Positions 15,031-22,244 of a stretch of 24,194 nucleotides of DNA are shown piece after piece. Numbering within the stretch: the stretch's first letter is position 1; each line of letters starts with the position of its first letter. Under the pieces are notes generated by a model. That model was not told where the DNA came from, ran no database searches, and worked only from the letters and a program-made list of their open reading frames with translations. Both the position numbers and the translations under genes were made by a program. The stretch covers positions 1-24,194 of the forward strand of contig DAOWNV010000005.1 in assembly GCA_030642405.1 (NCBI GenBank), written 5' to 3'. Origin of the DNA: Desulfosarcina sp. (GTDB taxonomy: Bacteria; Desulfobacterota; Desulfobacteria; Desulfobacterales; Desulfosarcinaceae).

Positions 15031-16676
15031 GACGTCCTCTCAAAGATTCGGTCGGCAATTCGATCCATATCGTCGATCAGCCCCCTGTAGCTACGCTCTA
15101 AAACTGATACTTTCAGAGATTGTATAAATTGGTTCGATGTATCTTCATCGACGGCATTGGTCCCGAGTCCGATCAATCTGCTTTTTTCGGCAACCTTACG
15201 GGCACAACTGTTGGCGAAGACACGAGCCGCCGCCAAGGTGATGTCGTCTCCCTGTTTTGCGGCCAATCTTGCCATGCTTTCCCCAACCTCCACATGAGTT
15301 ATCATGTCGGCCAAGACAAACATCGCCTGTTGGTGTCGTGTAAGCCGGTTTGTGTGGGCAAAATTGATTGTTTGATTCAGTACACGGGCACAGGCAGCAA
15401 GGATCCGGCATCCGGCTTGGTCGCAATTACCGTGAATTTCATCCAAGCCCTGGGCTATCGTTTCGTAAAAACCGCCCTTTGTTTTACGGGTCTTTTTCCA
15501 GCGGAAAGTAGAGATGATATTCTGCTGAATTTCACTTGTTCCTTCGTAAATGCTGGTGATTCTCACATCCCGTTTGATTTTTTCAACACCGAACTCACAT
15601 ATATAACCGTATCCTCCTAAAGCCTGTATGGCATCTTCAGCGGCCTGATTGGCGGATTCGGTGGTGAAGAGTTTGGCAATTGACCCTTCAACCTGCAACT
15701 CTTCGCTTTCACTGTCCAACTTTCTCGCAATGGCATCGATGTAAGCGGCAGCAGCCTGCAGGTTAACCCAGTTGGGGACAATGAGTTTGTTGGTATATCC
15801 TTTTTTTTCCGAAAGCGGTCCTCCAAATTGCACCCGTTCCTTGGCATAGGGGACAGCGATGTCCAGGGCTGCTTCCCCTGCGCCCAGAGCCATGGCACCT
15901 ACCATGAGCCGGGTGTAGCCGAAAACCTTGTTGGCCTGTTTGAGCCCTTTGCCGGGAGTGTCACCGACCATGTTTTCCAGGGGAACGAAAACATCGGAAA
16001 AAGTCAGCGGAGAGGTGTTGGATGCACGTATGCCATGCTTTGCTTCTCCTTTGTGCTGTTCAAACCCTTTGGTTCCTTTTTCCACCACGAAAAAGGTGGG
16101 GCCTTCAGGTGTATGGGCCAAAACGGTCACAAAGTCGGCATAGCCGCCGGTGGAGATGAATTGTTTGGAGCCGTTGATCCGGTAACCGGTGAGGTTTCCA
16201 GAGTCATCGTGAATCGGTTCGGCTTTAGTTTTCAAGGAGGCAAGGTTGCTTCCTGCTTCGGGTTCGGTTACCGCATAGGCCACCAGGCTATTTCCTTTTG
16301 CAACAGCACCCAGCCATTTTTTCTTTTGTGCCTCGGTACCACCAACAATAATAGGATCCGATCCCAATTGGATGGCAAAAAAAGCAGTTCCCACCCCCAG
16401 GCAGATTTTACTCATTTCACGGATTACTTCGCAGCAGTCCAATGCGCCACCGCCCATGCCACCATAGGCTTCAGGAATAAAAAGGAGCTGAAGCCCGATT
16501 TCAGGGCCTAACATTTCCCAAACGGCAGCCTCTGGAAAAGTTTCATCACGATCCCATTTAAGAATCGTTTTTTGATTCAGCAGCTTTTTTGAAAGTTGTC
16601 GGACGGTGTCAACCACCATCTGCCGGGTTTCTTCATCCAAACCGCCTTGTGGTCGGAGGCTTCCGGTATCGGCCAT
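15027..16676 (-). CDS. Acyl-CoA dehydrogenase family flavoprotein, long form, within the fab cluster
   Basis: This 549-residue FAD enzyme of the acyl-CoA dehydrogenase family has the N-terminal helical domain, the FAD loop AVTEPEAGSNLASLKT (135-150), SKQFISTGG (170-178), GIRASNTSPL (215-224), LGGYGY (353-358) and IYEGTSEIQQ (377-386) with catalytic Glu378. After residue 400 an extra helical domain of about 150 residues follows, absent from short and medium-chain enzymes (about 380 residues) but reminiscent of very-long-chain/ACAD9-type members. Family members usually oxidise acyl thioesters and pass electrons to ETF. Its place between rpmF and fabG, with a 4-nt overlap, suggests a link to acyl-ACP chemistry or lipid synthesis rather than degradation. 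The substrate is unknown. A weak AAGAAG precedes the ATG. Confidence 0.9.
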   Translation of the reverse strand: MADTGSLRPQGGLDEETRQMVVDTVRQLSKKLLNQKTILKWDRDETFPEAAVWEMLGPEIGLQLLFIPEAYGGMGGGALDCCEVIREMSKICLGVGTAFFAIQLGSDPIIVGGTEAQKKKWLGAVAKGNSLVAYAVTEPEAGSNLASLKTKAEPIHDDSGNLTGYRINGSKQFISTGGYADFVTVLAHTPEGPTFFVVEKGTKGFEQHKGEAKHGIRASNTSPLTFSDVFVPLENMVGDTPGKGLKQANKVFGYTRLMVGAMALGAGEAALDIAVPYAKERVQFGGPLSEKKGYTNKLIVPNWVNLQAAAAYIDAIARKLDSESEELQVEGSIAKLFTTESANQAAEDAIQALGGYGYICEFGVEKIKRDVRITSIYEGTSEIQQNIISTFRWKKTRKTKGGFYETIAQGLDEIHGNCDQAGCRILAACARVLNQTINFAHTNRLTRHQQAMFVLADMITHVEVGESMARLAAKQGDDITLAAARVFANSCARKVAEKSRLIGLGTNAVDEDTSNQFIQSLKVSVLERSYRGLIDDMDRIADRIFERTS

Positions 16677-16700
16677 AATACTTCTTTATCCTATACGAAA

Positions 16701-16883
16701 TTAGTCTTCGTCGGTTGCAATAACGCTCTTGCCTCTATACTCTCCACATTCGGGGCAGGCATGATGGGGAAGCTTGGCTTCGCCACATTCAGGGCAGGCA
16801 CTTACGGAAGGTGCATCCGTTTTTTGATGAGTACGTCGTTTGCCTCGTTTTGACTTGGATGTCTTGTGTTTTGGTACAGCCAT
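16701..16883 (-). CDS. rpmF: 50S ribosomal protein L32
   Basis: L32 is a small zinc protein of the large ribosomal subunit. The 60 residues start MAVPKHKTSKSKRGKRR and hold two Cys pairs, CPEC at 30-33 and CPEC at 43-46, for zinc binding. AGGAG lies 7 nt before the ATG. rpmF at the head of a fatty-acid gene cluster is a widespread arrangement; here the next gene is the acyl-CoA dehydrogenase instead of plsX. Confidence 0.96.
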   Translation of the reverse strand: MAVPKHKTSKSKRGKRRTHQKTDAPSVSACPECGEAKLPHHACPECGEYRGKSVIATDED

Positions 16884-16951
16884 AAGTTATCTCCTAACTA
16901 TTTAATATAACATATTTTATTTGATAAGCCCACTTTCTAAGGGTGACGCAT

Positions 16952-16980
16952 CTAGTAATTAAATTCAGCGCGAATGTCAA
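16952..16980 (-). promoter_or_regulatory. Candidate sigma-70 promoter for the rpmF-fab block
   Basis: On the minus strand a perfect -35 TTGACA (16975-16980) is followed after 17 nt by TACTAG (16952-16957, three of six -10 matches). This would give a leader of about 60 nt before rpmF. The -35 and spacing are good; the -10 is weak. Confidence 0.45.
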
Positions 16981-17100
16981 GGGTTTTTATAGAATCATTT
17001 CCATTGCACTCTTGTTCCGCAAACGGGGATATGATAATAGGGTGCATGGCAGTTAGTCAGCATCGCTATTAACGCTAATAAATATAATATTTTAAGATGG

Positions 17101-17128
17101 TTGACAAACAATTGCGGATTGTTTTCAT
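17101..17128 (+). promoter_or_regulatory. Candidate promoter with operator-like inverted repeat upstream of gltX
   Basis: A perfect TTGACA (17101-17106) and TTTCAT (17123-17128, four of six -10 matches) are 16 nt apart. An inverted repeat with 7-bp arms, AAACAAT-TGCGG-ATTGTTT (17106-17124), fills the spacer exactly, as a repressor site would. Transcription would start near 17135, leaving a leader of about 155 nt before gltX. Confidence 0.4.
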
Positions 17129-17146
17129 TGCATATCGACGATTTGA

Positions 17147-17207
17147 TGATCGGTCAGCCCGATCAAAGAGCCAGGTGAGCGGATGGTACCCAAAAGCTAT
17201 CCGTTTT
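17147..17207 (+). other. Two hairpins in the gltX leader, second terminator-like
   Basis: The first is a perfect 7-bp stem TGATCGG-TCAGC-CCGATCA (17147-17165). The second pairs 17177-17187 with 17196-17206; its perfect CGGAT/ATCCG core is extended by G.U and A-U pairs, and it runs into TTTT (17204-17207). Together they look like a leader with an attenuator, or the 3' end of a small RNA. This is inference from pairing only; I see no match to a known RNA class. Confidence 0.3.
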
Positions 17208-17216
17208 AAACAATCC

Positions 17217-17246
17217 TTAATAACTAGTCTAAGTACTATATATGAT
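17217..17246 (+). promoter_or_regulatory. Possible proximal gltX promoter
   Basis: TTAATA (17217-17222) and TATGAT (17241-17246) are 18 nt apart and would start transcription about 35 nt before the gltX ATG. It would bypass the upstream hairpins. The hexamers are only moderately good matches in an A+T-rich stretch. Confidence 0.3.
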
Positions 17247-17289
17247 ATTTAATAGTCACAGTACAACGACTCATTTAAGGTAGGTTAAC

Positions 17290-18696
17290 ATGGAATCCAT
17301 CATTACACGATTTCCGCCTAGTCCCACTGGTTACCTTCATGTGGGCGGTGCCCGTACAGCTTTGTTTAACTGGCTTTATGCTAAACAGAATAATGGAAAA
17401 TTTATCTTACGTATTGAAGATACGGATACGGTCCGCTCCACACAGGCTTCAGTGGATGCCATTTTTGAAGCCATGGAGTGGTTGGAACTGGACTGGGACG
17501 AAGGACCCTTTTTTCAATCCCAGCGTTTCGACCTTTATCGTGAATATCTTCAGCGACTCCTTAATTCGGGGGATGCCTATTATTGCACATGCACACCGGA
17601 AGAGGTGGATGTTATGCGCAAAAAGGCCATGGCCCTGGGAGAAAAACCCAAATACGACGGTCGATGCCGGGAACGGGGTCTTTTAAAAACGGACAATGCT
17701 GTAATCCGCTTCAAATCACCGCTTAAGGGAACAACCGTTGTTGAGGACGTGATCAAAGGAAATATCGTTTTCCAGAATACGGAACAGGACGATTTCGTGG
17801 TTTGCCGAAGCGACGGAACGCCCACGTACAACTTCGTCGTTGTAGTGGACGACATTACGATGGGCATCAACACAGTCATACGCGGTGACGACCATGTGAT
17901 GAATACGCCCAAGCAGATCCTTTTATATAGAGCGTTAAAGGCGAAACTGCCGGTTTTTGGTCATGTTCCCATGGTTTTGGGTAAAGATAAAACAAGATTG
18001 AGCAAACGGCACGGTGCCATGTCCGTAACGGCCTATCGGGACATGGGATACTTGCCCGATGCTTTTATAAATTATCTTGTGCGTTTGGGATGGTCCCATG
18101 GCGACCAGGAGTTCTTCACCCGGGAGGAACTATTAGAGAAGTTCAACCTGAAAAACATCGGAAAATCAGCAGGTGTTTTTGACTTGGACAAGCTTACCGC
18201 CCTCAATGCGGACCATATCAGGGCCGCAACGGTGACACAATTGGCGCTAAAAGTACGGCCTTTTTTCAAAGAGAAGGGCTATGATGTTGCCCGGAACGAT
18301 TATCTTGAAAAGGTTGTCGGTACTTTGCATACACGAAGCAAAACCCTGGTTGAGATGGCAGAGGGAGCACATTTCTACTACCGGGACACGGTTGAGCCTT
18401 ACGATGAAAAAGCCGCGAAGAAATTTTTGAAGCCATCGGTGGTTCCCATCCTTACTTCCCTTGCCGAAAAGTTGGATGCGATACCCGATCTGAAGGAAAA
18501 GACCCAGGAAGGTGCATTCAAAAAAGTCATGGAAGAGATGGGGCTTGGTTTTGGTAAAATAGCACAGCCGGTTCGGGTGGCCTTGACCGGCACTACCGTA
18601 AGCCCTGGGATTTTCGAGATCATCGAAGTGCTGGGAAGGGATCGTGTAATGGCACGACTTCGGGCCGCGGTGGAATTTATTGAAACAACAGGGTAA
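17290..18696 (+). CDS. gltX: Glutamyl-tRNA synthetase
   Basis: This class I synthetase attaches glutamate to tRNA-Glu, and in many bacteria without GlnRS also to tRNA-Gln. The 468 residues have the HIGH-type motif in PSPTGYLHVGGARTALF (10-26), a Cys cluster C99, C101 and C126 in the zinc position, RGDDH at 199-203, and the KMSKS-type loop KTRLSKRHG (234-242). A C-terminal anticodon-binding helical domain follows. The length is normal. AAGGTAGG lies about 5 nt upstream of the ATG. The tRNA-Gln gene 64 bp downstream makes a non-discriminating enzyme an attractive but unproven reading. Confidence 0.96.
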   Translation: MESIITRFPPSPTGYLHVGGARTALFNWLYAKQNNGKFILRIEDTDTVRSTQASVDAIFEAMEWLELDWDEGPFFQSQRFDLYREYLQRLLNSGDAYYCTCTPEEVDVMRKKAMALGEKPKYDGRCRERGLLKTDNAVIRFKSPLKGTTVVEDVIKGNIVFQNTEQDDFVVCRSDGTPTYNFVVVVDDITMGINTVIRGDDHVMNTPKQILLYRALKAKLPVFGHVPMVLGKDKTRLSKRHGAMSVTAYRDMGYLPDAFINYLVRLGWSHGDQEFFTREELLEKFNLKNIGKSAGVFDLDKLTALNADHIRAATVTQLALKVRPFFKEKGYDVARNDYLEKVVGTLHTRSKTLVEMAEGAHFYYRDTVEPYDEKAAKKFLKPSVVPILTSLAEKLDAIPDLKEKTQEGAFKKVMEEMGLGFGKIAQPVRVALTGTTVSPGIFEIIEVLGRDRVMARLRAAVEFIETTG

Positions 18697-18714
18697 CTAT
18701 CTGCCAATTTGGTC

Positions 18715-18742
18715 TTGACTCGACCGCCATTTTTAATGTAAA
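18715..18742 (+). promoter_or_regulatory. Candidate promoter for tRNA-Gln
   Basis: TTGACT (18715-18720) and TGTAAA (18737-18742) are 16 nt apart. The -10 ends 18 nt before the tRNA, giving an expected start about 10-12 nt upstream of it. The tRNA may also be read through from gltX. Confidence 0.4.
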
Positions 18743-18760
18743 CGGGCTCCATTCCCATGT

Positions 18761-18834
18761 TGGGGGATCGTCTAATGGTAGGACAGCGGACTCTGACTCC
18801 GCCAATCAAGGTTCGAATCCTTGTCCCTCAGCCA
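18761..18834 (+). tRNA. tRNA-Gln, anticodon CTG
   Basis: It folds as a full cloverleaf: acceptor TGGGGGA with TCCCTCA (7 pairs, one G.U, and the U1-A72 pair typical of bacterial tRNA-Gln), D arm GTC/GAC, anticodon stem GCGGA/TCCGC with loop CTCTGAC, T arm CAAGG-TTCGAAT-CCTTG, discriminator G73 and an encoded CCA. The anticodon CTG is at 18793-18795 and reads CAG. The variable loop is 4 nt (CAAT). Confidence 0.95.
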
Positions 18835-18846
18835 CCAAATATCATG

Positions 18847-18870
18847 GGCTTACGGAAACCGCTGTAAGCC
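18847..18870. terminator. Hairpin between tRNA-Gln and the Nudix gene
   Basis: GGCTTAC and GTAAGCC form a perfect 7-bp stem, extendable by a G.U and a G-C pair, 12 bp after the tRNA and 8 bp beyond the convergent Nudix stop. The position fits a shared terminator. The following sequences (TTACAG on plus, ATGATATTT on minus) are poor T-tracts. Confidence 0.4.
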
Positions 18871-18878
18871 TTACAGAA

Positions 18879-19454
18879 TTATATCGTCTTGTTTTCCGAA
18901 AAAGCGTTCATCACCAGCCAGGTTTTAGCATCCACCTTGATCTCGGTACTGACACATAAAATACCAGCCTCATCAGGTGTCACAAAAATGGTTTCGATCA
19001 GTTCCGAAGCTTCATTAGCGTCTGCACAAGGCGTTCCGTTGCATTCAACATAGACCATGGAAACCGACTCATCGGTCATTCCGGATGAACTGTATACCGG
19101 CGGGCTGGTCTTTAGTATGGTTAACAGATCCAAGCCGGTTTCCTCCTTCAGCTCCCGCTTTACCGCCTGATCGGTCGTTTCTCCCGGATCTACAAGGCCT
19201 GCAGGAAATCCGTATTGTAAACCGCCCAGGGGCACCCTGAATTCCTTTATGATCACAAGCTTTTCCAGTTTTTTGTGAAACGGCACGATCACCACCGCAT
19301 CCGGTGGATCATACCTGCCGGTCATGCATTTAGGCTGAGATGCTCTTGAGGCGATGGTCCACAACGATTCTTCATCCCTTGTATTGGTGTATCCAATCTC
19401 AAAAAGGTTCAGGTGCAGGCTGTCGGTTATTTTCCTAGCGGTTGTTATTTTCAT
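18879..19454 (-). CDS. Nudix hydrolase, ADP-ribose pyrophosphatase-like
   Basis: This 191-residue protein has a complete Nudix box at residues 86-108: G86, E92, RE at 100-101, EE at 104-105, G107 and L108 in the spacing GX5EX7REUXEEXGU. The preceding EFRVPLGGLQYGFPAG resembles the ADP-ribose pyrophosphatase (NUDT5/YqkG) branch, which would cleave ADP-ribose or other nucleotide sugars to AMP and a sugar phosphate. The substrate is inferred from the branch and is not certain. GGAG lies 8 nt upstream of the ATG. The gene converges on gltX/tRNA-Gln and stands 69 bp from the kinase gene behind it, so it might be read through from that operon. Confidence 0.87.
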   Translation of the reverse strand: MKITTARKITDSLHLNLFEIGYTNTRDEESLWTIASRASQPKCMTGRYDPPDAVVIVPFHKKLEKLVIIKEFRVPLGGLQYGFPAGLVDPGETTDQAVKRELKEETGLDLLTILKTSPPVYSSSGMTDESVSMVYVECNGTPCADANEASELIETIFVTPDEAGILCVSTEIKVDAKTWLVMNAFSENKTI

Positions 19455-19523
19455 TTCATCAGCTCCATTGTACTACTACACAAGAATATTAGATTTCATA
19501 CTTTCCATAACCCGGCATCTTCC

Positions 19524-21434
19524 CTATTTTTTTACGGGAAAAATAAGGGTGATGGTACACCCGACATCTTTGTTGTTAGACGCCTTGACCGTACCCCCCA
19601 ACCCACGAACAATTTTTTTAACAAGGGCCAGTCCGATGCCGGTTCCGCCTGTGGTGCGGGTCAGATCATTATCCACCCGGTAAAAATCATCAAACACTTT
19701 TTTTAATGCCCTTTTTGGGATGCCGGGTCCGGTATCCGAAATGCCAATGTACACCCGATCTCCCTGGAGATCCACCCTGATGGTTATTTTTTTTTCCCTG
19801 GCATGCCTGCCGAACTTTACACAGTTATCCATAAGATTGATCAGGACCTGGATCATTACCTCACGGTCATACAAGAAGACCGCGCTGCTATTTTGCCGTA
19901 TATCAAGGGCAAATCCTTCTTTTAAAAGTGTTCCCTCCATGATTTTGGCGGCTTTAGCCGGCACATCATCGAAAACACCTTCACTGACTTTGAAATGGCG
20001 CTGCTTTTTTTCCAGGCGGGACAGTTCCAGAACATTGTTGATCAGACGGGAGAGCCTGGCACTTTCAGATCCCAGCACTTTAAAATAGGCCTGCTCTTGA
20101 TCCACATCCGATGCCATGCCCTGTTCCAGCATCTCAATATACATCCTTATATTGGTCAGGGGCGTTTTAAGCTCATGGGTGACCGAAGAGACAAACCCGG
20201 CCCGCCGCTCGGAAAGGTCCAGCACCTTCCTGGTGCTGTGATAGATGGCAAACAGTCCCAGCAGCATGAATGCGCCGAAAATGCCAAGGGCAATATTTAA
20301 GGATCGGCGTGCCGGTGATATGGGAAATTGATCTGCCCGGATGGCAACATACAAAAAATCAAACGGTGCAGGAAAAGTACGATCTGATATTAGATCCCCA
20401 TGCTCGGATGCGGCACCTGCTGCGAACAGATCCATCCTGTCACCCCTATTTTGTACCATGAAACTCAGACGGGTAAATCCTGCGATGGGCTGGGAATCAT
20501 AATGCACGGAAACCAGGTGGTGCAAAAAAGGTTTTACCATCAAAACAAATCCCTGACGATAGATCCGGTTTCGAATCTCTACACGCCTGAAAATGAAAAC
20601 GTGGGTCTTGTCAATAAACATGGCCTGAAAAGGCGCAACTTCGACTTGAAACCCATATGGTGCAACATCAATAGTTTCAAGTGGTTGGGTAGACTGGCGC
20701 TTGACCTGTTCCATTTGACTTGTAACCGAATCACGTAGAAGGTCAACCCCCTTCTTTGCCTCCGGCTTCATGGTTTTAAAAACGGTATCTGTCCCGGATA
20801 ATGCACGGATCTCTTTATCTTCCTTTTGAGCAAGATTTGCCGCCTGCCACTGGGTTATAATTTCGACCCTGGCCTTTTTCTTTCCCAGGTATAAACGTTT
20901 GGATGCCTGTTTTTCAGATGAGAGATATTGCCCGGCAAAATCAGGTTTTGTCGTTTGCTTTTCTTTTTTTTCTTCTGATACCTTTTTGACAGGGGCAGGT
21001 AAAGATGCTTTCCCGGCAATGATCCACTTTCTCTGGTTGAATATCCGGTTAATCTCTTCAAGTTTTTTAACCCTGTTTCGGTACTCAGACGGAATTGTAT
21101 TTAGATCCTTAACCACAGGTGTTTGAAACGATCCATCCGGGTTGTTCTGAAGATACCCCAAAATGAAAGGTTCCAAAGAAAACGCCATGGCATCTTTTAC
21201 AGCCGTATTGTTTTCCGACAATTTGAAGCTGTATGCATCCACAGTCCGGTTTTCCTCACGCTCCAACAGGGCTGCCATCTCGTTTTCCATCTCACCAAAC
21301 AGCGATTCGGTAAAAAACCGCAGCTTGGAACGCTCTTCAGCGGCCAGCGTATCGTAGGTCCACCAGACCACATAAAAAAGAGGAATGGAAACCGCAATAC
21401 AAAACAGCAATATATAGTATTTCAGTTTTTTCAT
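19524..21434 (-). CDS. Membrane sensor histidine kinase with large extracytoplasmic domain
   Basis: This 636-residue kinase has a first membrane helix at about 7-25, an extracytoplasmic region of about 350 residues, a second helix at about 379-397, then a HisKA domain with the phospho-acceptor His420 (SSVTHELKTPL). The ATPase domain has the N box NLMDNCVKF with N537, the G1 box DTGPGIP at 567-573, the F box FDDFYRV and the G2 box GGTGIGLAL at 596-604. There is no obvious HAMP or PAS domain. The sensor part is unusual: a Lys/Glu-rich stretch (about 147-190) interrupts it, and I recognise no known sensor fold. It follows its response regulator by 3 bp, so the two are almost certainly partners. 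The signal is unknown. Confidence 0.92.
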   Translation of the reverse strand: MKKLKYYILLFCIAVSIPLFYVVWWTYDTLAAEERSKLRFFTESLFGEMENEMAALLEREENRTVDAYSFKLSENNTAVKDAMAFSLEPFILGYLQNNPDGSFQTPVVKDLNTIPSEYRNRVKKLEEINRIFNQRKWIIAGKASLPAPVKKVSEEKKEKQTTKPDFAGQYLSSEKQASKRLYLGKKKARVEIITQWQAANLAQKEDKEIRALSGTDTVFKTMKPEAKKGVDLLRDSVTSQMEQVKRQSTQPLETIDVAPYGFQVEVAPFQAMFIDKTHVFIFRRVEIRNRIYRQGFVLMVKPFLHHLVSVHYDSQPIAGFTRLSFMVQNRGDRMDLFAAGAASEHGDLISDRTFPAPFDFLYVAIRADQFPISPARRSLNIALGIFGAFMLLGLFAIYHSTRKVLDLSERRAGFVSSVTHELKTPLTNIRMYIEMLEQGMASDVDQEQAYFKVLGSESARLSRLINNVLELSRLEKKQRHFKVSEGVFDDVPAKAAKIMEGTLLKEGFALDIRQNSSAVFLYDREVMIQVLINLMDNCVKFGRHAREKKITIRVDLQGDRVYIGISDTGPGIPKRALKKVFDDFYRVDNDLTRTTGGTGIGLALVKKIVRGLGGTVKASNNKDVGCTITLIFPVKK

Positions 21435-21437
21435 AAC

Positions 21438-22130
21438 TTACGGTTCCAACCGGTACCCCTCACCTCGAATGGTGGTGATAAGAGGCTTGCCATCTGAAAT
21501 GACGGTGATCTTTTTCCGCAGTTTGAGTATGTGAATATCCACGGTACGGGTTTCAATATCCGGATTTTTGTACTGCCACACCTCGCTTAACAGTTCTTTT
21601 TTAGACACAATGCGATGCTGGTTTTGAAAAAGATAGGCCATGATATCCATTTCCCGCCGCGTGAGTTCAGCTGTTTTTCCATGGCAGTCCATTTTAAGGT
21701 TCATGGCGTCAAAAACAACTCCGTTAATATCAAACGGCTGGTTGTCGGTGTATTTCCCGCTGCGCCGAAGCACCGCTTCCACACGCATCATCAATTCCCT
21801 CAGGGAAAACGGCTTGCTCACATAGTCGTCGGCCCCTGCCGTAAACCCCTTTACGATATCATCTTCCGCGCTTTTTGCCGTAAGCATGATAATGGGCAGG
21901 ATCGGCCGCTTTTGGCGTATTTTCTTACAGACGGACAGCCCATCAAGGAAGGGCAGCATGATATCGAGCAGCACCAGATCATATTTTCCGCTGACTGCCA
22001 TGGTAAGCCCCTTTTCGCCATCCGCTGCACCATCAACTGCATATCCGTTGAATACAAGCACATCGGAAAGTCCGTTTAAGATGGCAGGATCGTCTTCAAC
22101 CACAAGGATGTTTGCTTTTGGCTGTCTCAT
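21438..22130 (-). CDS. OmpR/PhoB-family response regulator
   Basis: This 230-residue protein has a receiver domain with acidic ED residues around 12-14, phosphorylated Asp56 (LLDIMLP), Thr84 (MLTAK) and Lys106 (VSKPF), followed by a winged-helix DNA-binding domain (about 130-230; ELTRREMDIMAYL, then TRTVDIHILKLRKKI and TTIRGEGYRLEP). The architecture is standard and complete. AAAGGA lies about 9 nt before the ATG. Its gene comes first in a two-gene operon with the histidine kinase and is divergent from the VWA-protein gene, which makes the shared intergenic region a likely binding target. Direct repeats there may be its site. Confidence 0.94.
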   Translation of the reverse strand: MRQPKANILVVEDDPAILNGLSDVLVFNGYAVDGAADGEKGLTMAVSGKYDLVLLDIMLPFLDGLSVCKKIRQKRPILPIIMLTAKSAEDDIVKGFTAGADDYVSKPFSLRELMMRVEAVLRRSGKYTDNQPFDINGVVFDAMNLKMDCHGKTAELTRREMDIMAYLFQNQHRIVSKKELLSEVWQYKNPDIETRTVDIHILKLRKKITVISDGKPLITTIRGEGYRLEP

Positions 22131-22162
22131 CTATAGTTTCCTTTGATATTTCCACATGCTTT

Positions 22163-22210
22163 GAACCCAGAACTTGTGAACCCATATACAACTCCTGTTT
22201 ATTACATCAA
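22163..22210 (-). promoter_or_regulatory. Candidate promoter and direct repeat upstream of the response-regulator gene
   Basis: On the minus strand TTGATG (22205-22210) and TATATG (22183-22188) are 16 nt apart. Two exact copies of TGGGTTC (plus strand GAACCCA at 22163-22169 and 22178-22184), 15 bp start to start, overlap the -10 and the start region. OmpR-type regulators often bind direct repeats, so this could be an autoregulatory site; this is a guess from spacing. Confidence 0.3.
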
Positions 22211-22244
22211 CCCGGGTATCATGAAAAGTAAAACTTATGCAAAA

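Larger units (their letters stand above)
16884..17289. other. Divergent intergenic region between rpmF and gltX
   Basis: These 406 bp hold no supported protein gene. Near rpmF lie its ribosome-binding site and candidate promoter. A TATAAT-like hexamer at 17083-17088 has no good -35 partner. From 17101 a plus-strand promoter, an inverted repeat and two hairpins lead towards gltX (annotated separately). I recognised no known riboswitch or T-box sequence. Confidence 0.6.

Noticed and set aside
15828..16511. Plus-strand frame of 227 codons antisense to the acyl-CoA dehydrogenase gene
   Set aside because: It is a shadow of the dehydrogenase gene, without ribosome-binding site or known motif.
17129..17289. 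T-box leader for gltX
   Set aside because: I saw no T-box consensus or specifier-loop arrangement; the hairpins are too short and simple.
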